This document shows positions 26,401 through 38,400 of a DNA stretch of 64,000 bases, piece after piece. This stretch comes from Dendrobium chrysotoxum (taxonomy: Eukaryota > Streptophyta > Magnoliopsida > Asparagales > Orchidaceae). The stretch's first letter is position 1, and each line of letters opens with the position of its first letter. A program made the position numbers and the translations under genes. Location of the stretch: contig CM034307.1 in assembly GCA_019925795.1 (NCBI GenBank), positions 62,124,864-62,188,863 on the forward strand, given 5' to 3'. A model generated the notes under the pieces. It did not search any database, had not been told where the DNA came from, and worked only from the letters and a program-made list of their open reading frames with translations.

Positions 26401-29400
26401 GGAGAGGTCTAAGGAAAAGTCAAGGGCATTATCAAATTTTCTCTTTAGAAGAGGTCGAGAACTTCCACTAAGGTTATTAGCGAGATGCTAACTTCTCCTT
26501 AATTCTAGAGAAAGGTATTTTTGTTGAGTAGGGATTTAACCTCAAATATTGTCGTTGCTAGGTCCATAGCCTTAGATGAGAAAGTGGAGGGTTGTGTTAG
26601 GTGGTTGACAACCAACGTAAAACTTGTTGAATAATCATGACATGAATCATTTGATACATTGTGTTAATGCTAGAACGGTTCTTGAAAGCAATGCGCTGCA
26701 TGACTTGAATACAACGAGAAGTGTACATATGATTATAGATAAGAGTTTGAATGATAATGTTGTAGAAATTAATAGAATTGAAGATACAATTATAGTTTTA
26801 AAGATTATTGTTGATGCTAAGATTATTAATATTATAAGTGCTTATGCTCCTCAAGTAGATTTGAATATATGTTCAAAACTAAAACTTTGGAATGAATTAG
26901 AAGAATTAATACAAATGATATATTTTGAAGATAGAGTTTTTATTGGAGTTTGATGCAAGCAAAAAAATTAGGAAGACCCTAATTTTTGCAAGCATACTAA
27001 AAGACTTCCTAAGAATATAAGAAAATACACAAAAAAAGAAAATACAATGATTTTATAACATAAAAACGACGCTTACAATCATAAAATAAAAATTCCTAAA
27101 CTTGCATTCTTTGATTGAGAAGAAAGATACAAATGAGGTGGTCACTTGCGGATAGAAGAAAGAGGTAAGAAGCCGAGACGAAAGAGGGGACATGCTCGCA
27201 AGCTTTCCTAGAAGAAGAGAAGGAGAATGAAACAAGCTCGCAAGCTTTTCTAAAGAAGAAAAACCCTCAGATTTTTACATTCCAAATATTATCACATAAC
27301 TTCATTATTTTCTTTTACAAAACATTTCATATTTATAGCTGAAAATGGGGCAGCCAAACAACCCAAATTCTCCTCCAAAAGAAGGCCAAAATTCATTTCA
27401 GAACAGCACCCGAAAAGGCCACACAGAAAATCGAGAAAAGCAACCACGGGACATGCAACCAGGGGAGGAACCGAAGGGGCAGCACAGGGAATCGGAACCA
27501 GGAGGAGAACCAGAACAGCCAACCCAAAAAGGGAAGGAACCAGCCACGTGAAAGGAGAACTAAGAAGGGAAACTAAAGGGCCAATAGAGAAGAGAGGGGG
27601 GGGGGGAGGGGAAGAACCTAATAAATCTCCAATTTATGAGCTTAAAAGGCACTCTACTAAACATTAATGAGCTGATTATAGTAGAGGACCTAGAAGCTCA
27701 CCAAAATTTCAAAGCAAATAATTTTGACCCCCCCTTTGCCTACATCATGCAGCAATGCTGCCTATTGGATACAAACTGCATACTATAGAGTACTCGCTGT
27801 TTCAAATTTCGAAGAAGGGGAGCTCGATAAATAGAAGAGTATCAATGAGGAAGAGATGAAGACACTACTCGATCTTCTTGAAAAGCTTCAAATTAATTCC
27901 TCTGTCAAGCAAAAAGAAGTCAGAAGGAGAGTCGTCAAATATTATACTTTGCATATTCATGAAAAGATTTTTCATGCGGGGAACCTTATCCTAGAAAGGT
28001 GGATGATGCTACCTGATAGTCGGTACTTGATAAGCTGGGATGGACATGAGAAAGACCATATATCATAAAAAAAGTAGTCGACCATGGAGCTTACCGACTT
28101 CAAACTTATACAGGCAAAAAAGTTTCGAGAACTTTGATTGGTGAGAACTTGAAAATCTTTTATCCATAAAAAATAAACTTCTTTGTTCTTCTCTTTTTGC
28201 ACAAATTTCTAAATAAATGAATGATGCAAATTGCATAAATTATTGATGGTATTGAGAACTCGGGGAATTCGTCAAATCATTGTATTTAGGAAAGTCACTT
28301 TTTAATTTCAGTTGCTAATTCAATTTGAAGTCAGCCAACTTCAAAAAATTATTTAGATCATTATTAGAAAACTTTTTCCTAAAAATGCATTCAAATCAAC
28401 AAGAAAAAGATAGACTAACTTGAATATGAGGTCAAAGATACTCCCCTCAATGTTAAACTTAAAAGTTGCTAGACTACTACCAGCAAAAGAGCAAAAGCTC
28501 CCAAGAAGACAAACAGTCTTCACTCAGCCTAGTCTTCTATCCAAATTTTTTGAGACATAGTCAAGGGAAAATAAAATCAGATGTTTTAAGAAGTTAAATT
28601 CTTATACATTATAAGAAAAAAAACATTATGAAGATCTTATCTTGTAAAAGAATTTCTTGATTATTTACATGTGCATTTGAAACTTAATTTCATGAACTCA
28701 ATATCAAACTCAGCCCATTATTAGACTTGCCTCTTTGGTCATATCAATATTTCAAAAAATTCAAACATCATATCTTATACAGGTCAAGCTCTAAAACTCG
28801 GCTCCCCCTTTTGGAACAAGATCCACATTAAGTAGTGCAAGAGTCTATTCTAATAGGTGAATCGTAATGGTTATCCTCATAAAAACAATGTCTAGTGTAA
28901 GGTAGGGCTCATTAAAGACGACGACTTAAGCTGTGATATATTAAAGAAAATACATATTGATTAAGAACTGAAAATTATTTGGATACATAAATATCCAACA
29001 AATTTCATTATCAATTTCAAACTCAAAAAATAAATTAGTCAAATGTCTTTTAGGTATTCAATGTTCGTCATTTTCAATGAGGGAGTTATATTTACTAATC
29101 ACTCAAATCACTATTCAAGTTATTCTCAATATTTGACATCAATCTATTTCAAGCAAAAAGTGTGGGCATCAAAAGACACCTACAACATTGCAATAGAGGA
29201 CTGATTGTATTTGATTAATGCACTCTATAAGCCCTCTGGGATCAATGGATAGAAGATTAAGTTTATGTCCCAGATATTTCCCCTGCAAGGAATGTGGCTC
29301 CAAATAAGAATTATTTTAATGATAGGAGTCAAGGTTTTTTAAAGGAGCAAACTCATAAGGTTAATTACATCCCAGATATGTCCGAGAATACTCTTGATTA

Positions 29401-32400
29401 AGGAGTTAATGCTTGTGCTCAAATTGAGATAGAAGTGATGTAAGTTTGATAAAGTGAAAGTCAGAGTAAATGAATGGTGAGAAAGTGAGGACAAACATCC
29501 CAAGTGGGTATGACACCTCCCATCAAGATCCCATGATTCCATCGTCCCGGGTTCATTAAAGACCTTAGTCTACTTAGTCAAATGGTGACCAAAGAATCCT
29601 TATTAGCAACCATGATTTACCTCATCTAAAGAGACGTCATAAACTAAGGGTGTGGACCTAATCCTAGGCAAAATAGACGAGAATTACACTCGACTATCAC
29701 AAAAGGAAGCAATTCAGACTAGACTTAAAGACCTTGTGATAGTACCTACCAAGGCTAAAAGGCTGCCTGAGCTCTAAGGCACATAGGTAGAAAATAAGGG
29801 TATCTTTTCCATGTGTTGGACACAAAAGGCGAGATGGGACTTATAACTCAATCGTGTGTGATCGAGAATGCCCAAAAATCTTCTCGATGTGAAAAAGTTA
29901 ATGGGACGGATGTGGAAAATATGAAAGTCTCCTCAATGTGGTTGAGGAGAGATCCAAGGAGTGGGATCTTGAATATCACCCCAATACGATAGAGAAGACA
30001 TCAAAATAGTGGGACTTATAGCTTAATCGTATGGGATTGAACAAGTCCAGACATATTCTCAATACGATAGAGAAATGTAAAAATGGGACTTACAACTTGG
30101 TCACGTGTTGACCAAGAAGACCTAGATGGTTTCTCGATGTGGTAGAGAAAGCATCAAAAGAGTGGCAAAATCCCTGAGTATCCCCTCAACGTGATAGAGG
30201 GCATAGAGGGGATGCTAAGGGGATAATGTGAAATGATGGGAAAGATGGGACTTACAATTTGATTGTGTGATATCAAGCAAGCATAAACATCTTCTCACTG
30301 TGATAGAGAATATGTCAAAAGCGAGACTTGCATCTTGATCGCTTGTGACCAAGAAGGCCTAAACTATTTTCTCAATGCGGAAGAGAAGATGGTAGCATGT
30401 ACTTACAACATGCCTAGGGCAGGAATACTAGTCGATTCACCTAATCGAATGTGAAAGTGCCACATGCGTCATTCCAAAGGATTACGAAATAAACACATCT
30501 TAAATTGACTAGATAAAAAGGTGCTTATGTGTGTATGATGAACATATGTCAAGATTGTCTATCCTATGATGTAGATCCCAAACTATATGCAGACTCACAA
30601 AAGGGCATGACATGCCAGGCATCAGTAAAGGGCTAGAGGCTAATCAGGTAGGGTGTCTACACGACCTGTCTATGTCAAACGGGAGCAATGATTGAGCATA
30701 TTGGGTTTGTCAAGTAGTTATATTCAGCATTTGCCAAGTAATTTAATACTTAGTAGTCAATATTCGTCCATTTCAAGAAGGAAGTTATATATAGTAATTG
30801 CCAATTTATTTAAAAGTCGGTATTAGTTATGCGATATTTGTTCATTTTGAGGAAGTTAGATTCGGCAATCTCCAACCATTTAATATTCAGTATTCAAAAT
30901 TCATCCATGAAGAAGTTATATTCGATATTCATTTAACTCACAATTAAAGTTATACTAAATATTTGGTATTCATTCACTACAATAACTTAAAGTTATTAAT
31001 TTAGTTATATTCGATATTCAATTGAATAATGTTAAGTTGCTTCAAAATAGCTCAAGCTCAATAGCTACATAAAATAATTTAGATCAAAAGCAAAAAAAAA
31101 GGGGGATTGATACAAGAATGATTTTATTACATCTCAAAACTTTTAAGCGTGCAAACTTTTATAAAAATGAAGAAAATATTAAATCAATAGTTACTAGTGG
31201 TGCTCTCCCCATCATTGTTTTCTCTTTCACCAAGGAACTCACTTCAGCTACCAGTGAATCAAAAGTGTCATCATGCTGGTAAGCTGAAGGGAAGACTTTC
31301 TTCTCTACAAGTTTGCCCCGTAGAAGTGGATTCCCTCCATAAACATGAAGACAAAATCTACTTGTACTCAGCGGTCTGGGTTAATATGCAGGAGAACTCG
31401 TCAGTTGTGATCAAAATTCTTTCTCCTATAGCAGCCTGACTTGCTCTTTAAGCGCAACATTTCATTTGAGGGTGACTTCATGATCTGTTGTCTCAATTTT
31501 GCCATAAAATTCACATTCGCCATACTTGAGGCTTTGTTAAAAACTCCTTCCTTCAGCTTTAGTAGCCACAACTTTTCATCTCCTAGCTCTCTTCTCCAAG
31601 CAACGTGGTGATTTCTGATGTAGGCAAAGGGGGGGTCAACAGAAATTTCTGGCTGTTGAATTTCTGTTGCCTTTATTCCTACTGTCCGGGTTCATTTCCC
31701 CTGTTTTTGGCCCTTCGTTTCCTCTGCCTGCCCGGTTCTTTCCCCCTATATGTTGACCTTTCGGTTTCTCCGCCTGGCTCCTGTCCTGTGGCTGGCTTTT
31801 CCTGTCCCGTGGCTGGCTTTTCCTGTCCCCCGTGTGGCCCCTTCGGGTGCTGCTCTTGGAGCCACCTGCTGGCTCTGTTTCCCCTTTCCTGATTGGTTTG
31901 GCTGGAGGGTTTGGAGCTGTTTGGCTACCTTTTTTCACCTATATATATAATGTTTTCAAGCTTTTAAAAGAAGAGATTATGGATAATTTTTGGAGTTAAA
32001 ACCTGAGGGCTTTTCTTTGATAGCTTGCGAGTTATGTTCCCCTTTCTCTTCTCCTCTCTATAGCTTGCGAGCTATATTTCGTCTCGTCTTCTTACCTCTT
32101 TCTTCTATCCGCAAGTGACCACCTCATCTGTATTTTTCTTCTCAATCAATGAAAAGCTTGTTTAGGTGTTTTTATATTATGTTTGTCATGTGAATTGTAA
32201 GTGTTATTTTACATAAAAGTGTGTCGTTGAATAGTCAATTTTAGTCAGTGTTTTCAAAGTGTATTTTGTGTTCTCCAATGTGTTGTGGAGATCTTTTGTT
32301 TTTTTTTTGTGACCAAGGGTTCTCTTACTTGTTTTGAGAACTTTTGGTTGCATCAATTTCTCTCATTTCACTTTCCAAAATTTGAATGAAGGAGTTATGT

Positions 32401-35400
32401 TTCATCATTTGGATGAATATCCTCTTCTAATTCATCGTAATTATATAGTTATACTACGAGCTAACCGCAATGGCCTTCATAAAAGAAAATTGAAAAATAA
32501 AATTGGTTCGCTGTAGTAATTTTTGTGTAGTAGAGAAGAAGAGAACATTGTTGGGTCGAGTTCACAAGTAGTCGAAGAAATCCCATCCTCGGGTAAAGCA
32601 TGATTAATGAAAAAGTCAATAAGGGCTGAGGTTAAATCCATACAACAACAATGACAAAAACAACATCAAGCATTTATCCAACTACGTGAGGTCGGCAACA
32701 TGAATCATTTTTCTGTATTGTGTCCCGTTAAGAGTCAAATTCTCATTTAAATTTAACAAAAAAGGTCATTTCTATTTTTTTCTTTTATTAGGGTTATTAA
32801 GAATAACATTAAAAAAAAGGTCATTTCTAATATTTCCTAGCCAAGTCTTTTTAAGTCTACCTCTACCATTCTTAACATAGACCAAATCCAATACATTTAC
32901 TCTCCTGACTGGGTCATCGGAAAGTCGACGTTTTGTGTCCAAACCATCTAAGGCAACTCTCTCTAATATTATCTGCCACTAGAGCTACTATAACCTTTAC
33001 ATGTATATACTTGTTTCGCATTCTATCTCTGAGAGTGAAGTCACTCATCCACTTAACCATCCTCATCTCTGCAATACTTAATTTTATGTTTATCTTTTAA
33101 TGGCCAATACTCTACACCATAAAGCATTACAGGTCTCACCACCATCTTGTAGAACTTTTCCTTAAGTTTGAGGGATACTTTTCTATCACACAACAAGCCC
33201 GATGCATTCATTTGCTTCAACCATTACTTTTCTATCCCCATCTATTTCATCATTACTTTGAACAATAGCCCCAAGATATCTAAAAAGTGTACTCTTATTA
33301 AAGACTTGATCACCCAAAGTCACAATCCCCCCACTAGATCTATGATTACTAAAACTACACTCCATTTATTCGATTTTAGATCTACTCAAACGAAAGCCTT
33401 TAGATACTAAGGTTGACCTCCATAATTCAAGTTTTACTTCAACTTCCTCTCTATTCTTATCAACAAGAAAAATATCACCAGCAAAATGTATACACCAGGG
33501 TACATCCACCTGTAAATGTGTAGTAAGAACATCCATGACAAAAGCAAAAAGATAGGAACTTAAAGCTGATCCTTGAAGTAATCCAATTGAAAAAGAAAAA
33601 TATTTGATCAAATCACCTTGTGTTTGAAAAGAAATAATAGCAATTGCATACATATCCTTAAATAACTTGAATATAAACATTATTAACTCCTTTCTTTTCT
33701 AAAACTCTCTAGAGCATTTCTCTTGAAACCTTATCAATGCTCTTGAAACCTTATTATATGTTTTCTTGAAATCAATAAATATCTTATGTAGATCCTCTTT
33801 AGTCTATATACTTTACCATCAAACATCTCAATAAATCTATAGTTTCCATAATTGACCTACCTGGCATGAATCCAAATTGATTTTGAGAAACATTAGTAAT
33901 ATGTCATAACCTATGCTCAATAACTCTCTCCCATAGCTTTAATGTATGACACATTAACTTAATTCCTCTATAATTCACACATTCTTATACATCACCTTTA
34001 TTCTTAAAATAGGAATCAACAAACTCCTTCTTCACTCATCTGGCATCTTCTTAGCCTTCAAAAAAATATTGAAAAGTTTTGTCAAAGAAATTTCATCTCT
34101 TAAATATTTGGGCACCTCTATTGGTATATCATAAGATCCAATAGTTTTTTCACACTTCATGTTCTTTAAAGCCTCTCTTAACTTCGATTTTATTGCTACA
34201 ATGATAAAAACAAAAATTCCTATTTTCATTTAAAGTGCTAAATTCATTAAAGTCAATCGTGTTCTCACAATCTTATTCAAAAGCTTATCGAAATATCTCA
34301 TTCACATTTATTGAATATCCTCTTCTAATAAAAATACTTTTTTATCTTCATCCTTAATGCACTTCACTTGAACTAAATCATTACTTCTCATATCTCTTTA
34401 TTTGACTAAATTATACATAAAATTTTCACCCTTTTTTGTATCTAATTTATTATATAAATCATTAAAAGTTAAATCCTTTGCATCGCATATTACTTTCTTA
34501 GATTCCTTACGGATCTCTTTATATCTTTCCCAATTATTCAAGCTTTTTACATTCAAACCAATTTTTATAACAAAGTTTCTTATTTTTTATCTTTTATTGC
34601 ACAATTTAATTTCCACCAATTATTTTTACTATTTAAGGCTTTTCTTTTTGATACTCCAAGCACATATTTTACAATATTCTTAATATCACTATTTACCTTT
34701 TTTCACATAACATTAGCTTCCTCATGAATTGTCAAAATCTTATAATCTCACTCTAAAAAATTTTTTTGTTAGTATTCTTTAAATGACCCCATTTAATCCT
34801 AGGACAATATTTTACTTTATTTTTCATATGATGTTCCTTCATCTTATAGTCCAAAACTAATAATGCCGCGTACATAAACATTCACTCAGAATAACTTTAT
34901 AATTTTTGCAATCTAAACAATTTATTTTTCTTATAAGAAAATAATCAATCTGAGTTTTAGTACATATGTTCTTATAAAAGATGAGATGCTCATCTCTTTT
35001 CTTAAATAAGTATTAACAATTACAAAATCATAAGTTAGAATAAAATTTAATATGATTCTACCAACTTTATTAGTCGCTTCAAACTAATAGCCACATAAAT
35101 ACTTTTAAAATCTTCTACGACTCTACCAATATGTCTATTTAAAACTCTGATGTAGGCAAGAAAACGCCCACAATTATAAAATTTGCAACACTTCCACATA
35201 AATAAAAAAAAACTACTAAAAACAACAATTTAACCTTTCAAAACAAAAAGATTACAACCATAAAAGACTTTCTCATAAATAAGACAAAACAATACTCATT
35301 GACAACCCTAAAGAAGCTTTGATAATTGTAGAAGAAAGATACAGATGAGGTGGTCACTTGCGGAGAGAAGAAGTAGATAAGAAGACAAGACAAAATATAA

Positions 35401-38400
35401 CTCGCAAGCTATAGAGAGAGGAGAAGAAGAGAAGATAGCTCGCAGGCTATCACAAAAAACCCTCAGGTTTTTCTTCCAAAAATTCTATCCATAACACCAT
35501 TTTTTCTATTACAAAACATCTTATATTTATAGGAGAAATGGGGCAGCCAAACAGCCAAAATAACCTCCAGCAGTTCCAATCAGATTAGGGGAAGCAGGAA
35601 GGCCGGCTGTCATCCAGAACAGCACCCGTAAAGGCCACCTAAAAACAGGGTAAAGCAGCTACGGGACAAACAACTAGGGGAGGAACCGAAGGGACAGCAC
35701 ATGGGTTCGAAACCAGCAGGAGAATCGGAACAGCCAATCCAGAAAAGGGAAGGAACCAGCCACGGAAAACAGCACCAGGAAGGAAAAACCGAAGAGGCAC
35801 AAGGAAGGGAAAAGGCCATATTAATGAGCTAACAAAAGGAAGAAGCTCAACATTAATGAGCTGACAAGTAGCAGCTCCCAACAGCAAAATCAAATAAACT
35901 CAATTTGTTTTGACCCCCCCTCTGCTTACATCAATTAGCTAACACTATTGCAACTGGCCTGATCTTCTACTTTATCGGCCTTGCCTTCTCATTAATGTTG
36001 GCCTGATCTACTTTATTAGCCTGATCTTCTTATTAATGTTAAGCCTGTGGCAGGCGACATTTATATGCTCATCTGGCATTTCATTAGTTGACTAGGAAAA
36101 TACATCAACTCTTTTCCCTAAGAGTCACAACTAACTCAGCTTTGGTTCTTCATCAAAAGTTGTGTTTATTCGAAAACTGCAGTTTTAGGTCTTCGTGGAG
36201 ATTGGTACTTCCTCGACAACCTTAGCAGACTCCAATCCGAATCCCATCTGAACATCTAGCCGTATAATCTCCACTTGCACATTTCCTATTTTTAAATAGC
36301 ACACTCTCTACTGTAGCAAGTTGCCTCTTATTATCACCACATGAGATCCTATCAAAAAATTGTGTCGACATGATATGTAGAGGCGACTGCCTTAAAAGTG
36401 TTAAAAAATGGTCGGTGAAAAATGGTGTTATATGTAGTCGGTGTGTTGATAATTATGAAGTCAAACCATCATGGTGAATTGCCTTTCACCTTCTATCCAA
36501 GTGATTGGCAGCACAATCGCTCCTATCTCTCTTCGCTGCCAAAAAAGTCAAAGAGGCTTGAAAGCTGGCGATAAGTGAGAAACACCCAAATTCATCTTCA
36601 TATACATTTTTGAAAATGATATTCACAAAACTCTTAGTTTTTATTAGAGTACTGTAAATTTGATAATTTGCAATAATGATCATGATGGCTTCGGCATCAT
36701 TGTATGGGTTCCCATTCATTGGCCAATAAATGTGATGGGCAACACTACAGTAATAAACGCCCTAGAGGTACTTGTCAAGTTCACCTCTCCCGATCAAAAT
36801 TGTTTAAGGCTTGCTTGGTGAGAAGCCTCTTCTCCTACTCCTCCTTGCATAGCTTGAAGAACTCCATTGTCATATATCGTTTGCGTTGAGACCGATCATT
36901 TCGTGCTTCTTCCATGGGCGCCTTCCTCGGTCTTCTACATGCATCAGAAAGAACAAATTCTTTTAATTTACTAACTTTCCCTTGGTACTCGACAGAACTC
37001 CGAACGTGTTGGCACTCCTTAGTATTATGGTCATGATCTCGATGGTATGCACTATATTTTGATTGATCATGGAGGTATCCTCCTGCCCTCATTAGCGTTG
37101 GTATTTGAAATATTCTTTATTCTAAATGATTTCAACTATCTTGTCTATTGAGACTCTCAATGGAATGACAGTTGGTAGTTGGCAAGTTTGAAGTGGTGGC
37201 GATTTTTCTTTGTGGCAATCATCTCATTGCTCTTCATTTCACGTTTGCCCCTCGAAAGGACGAGTTCACGAGACTGTGCATTTCTTCTTTGATCATTGTA
37301 AAGTCTCCCTTCATACTTTTGATTAATGGGGTGACTTCTCTAGTCTTTGGGAAATTTCTGAAAATTTCCTCCCATATAATACTTGTCCTTCCTCCTCTGT
37401 TGCTGCTGCACTGGTGTCAGAATTGTAATCCCTGCATTAACATGATTATTGGCGAATTCTAATTACTTGGCCAAAGTTCCTAGCTGCTGCAAGTCAAATG
37501 CATATTGGAAAAGTCCTTCTCACAGACCTTATGTTAGAGCGGCTTAGGCCACAATTGGATCTAAATCATTCACATCAAGCTTCTCATTTTGGAACTGTGA
37601 TATAACTCCTCAAAAACTCACTCGACTCCTACCTCATGGACAACAAAGTTTCCAAATTCTTTAGAGGTCTCCACGCATTGTAAAATTGGGTGATAAATGT
37701 TCTCTTAAACTTAGCAAATGAAGTGTTCACCTTGAGTGGAATATGTGAGAACCACAACAAGGCGATTTCATGAATGTAGTAAAGAACAATATCCACTTGA
37801 ATGCATCACTATATCAAGCAACAAAATGGCAGGTTTGAAATAGGTGACATGGTCCATGCTTACGGCATCTTTTAAGATGTTGAATTTAGAATTGACCTTG
37901 AATCACACAAAACTTTTCTTGGAGTACTACTGGATTACAAGAGGATAAAGAAATGGAGAGAGAAAAATAATTTTAGAGTGAGAAGTTTTGAGATTTCACT
38001 AAAAATATGTTTGGATATAGAAAATTGTGTAAACTAAGCTCATCCTTGACCCCCTATTTATAAATTTGGCTTGGAATTTGAGCACTATATAAATGGCTAC
38101 ATACATGGATATACAAAAAATAAGAAACATTACAAGAGTTGTATGGCCTAATTTCCCATAATGAAATATGGCTAAAGTCACTAGAATGCCAAGGAAGTTG
38201 TTTATCTAGTTAGTAAGAAGTCGCTGATTTGGAGTGTATGAATAGGTGAATAGTCGAACAATAGTTTCTCACATTAATGAAGTCGTCCATTTGAAGAATC
38301 GCTAGGGCCGACTTGATAGGGTTGTACTCGCTTTGGACTAATTCACAAGTCATAGTTGCCTGCTTGGGATGAATTCACGGATCGTAGTCGACTGCTTGGG

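Noticed and set aside
27292..27551. Open frames in LTR copy A, with similar ones at 31605-31950 and 35610-35893
   Set aside because: Low-complexity frames inside copies of one LTR family; not kept as the same protein between copies.
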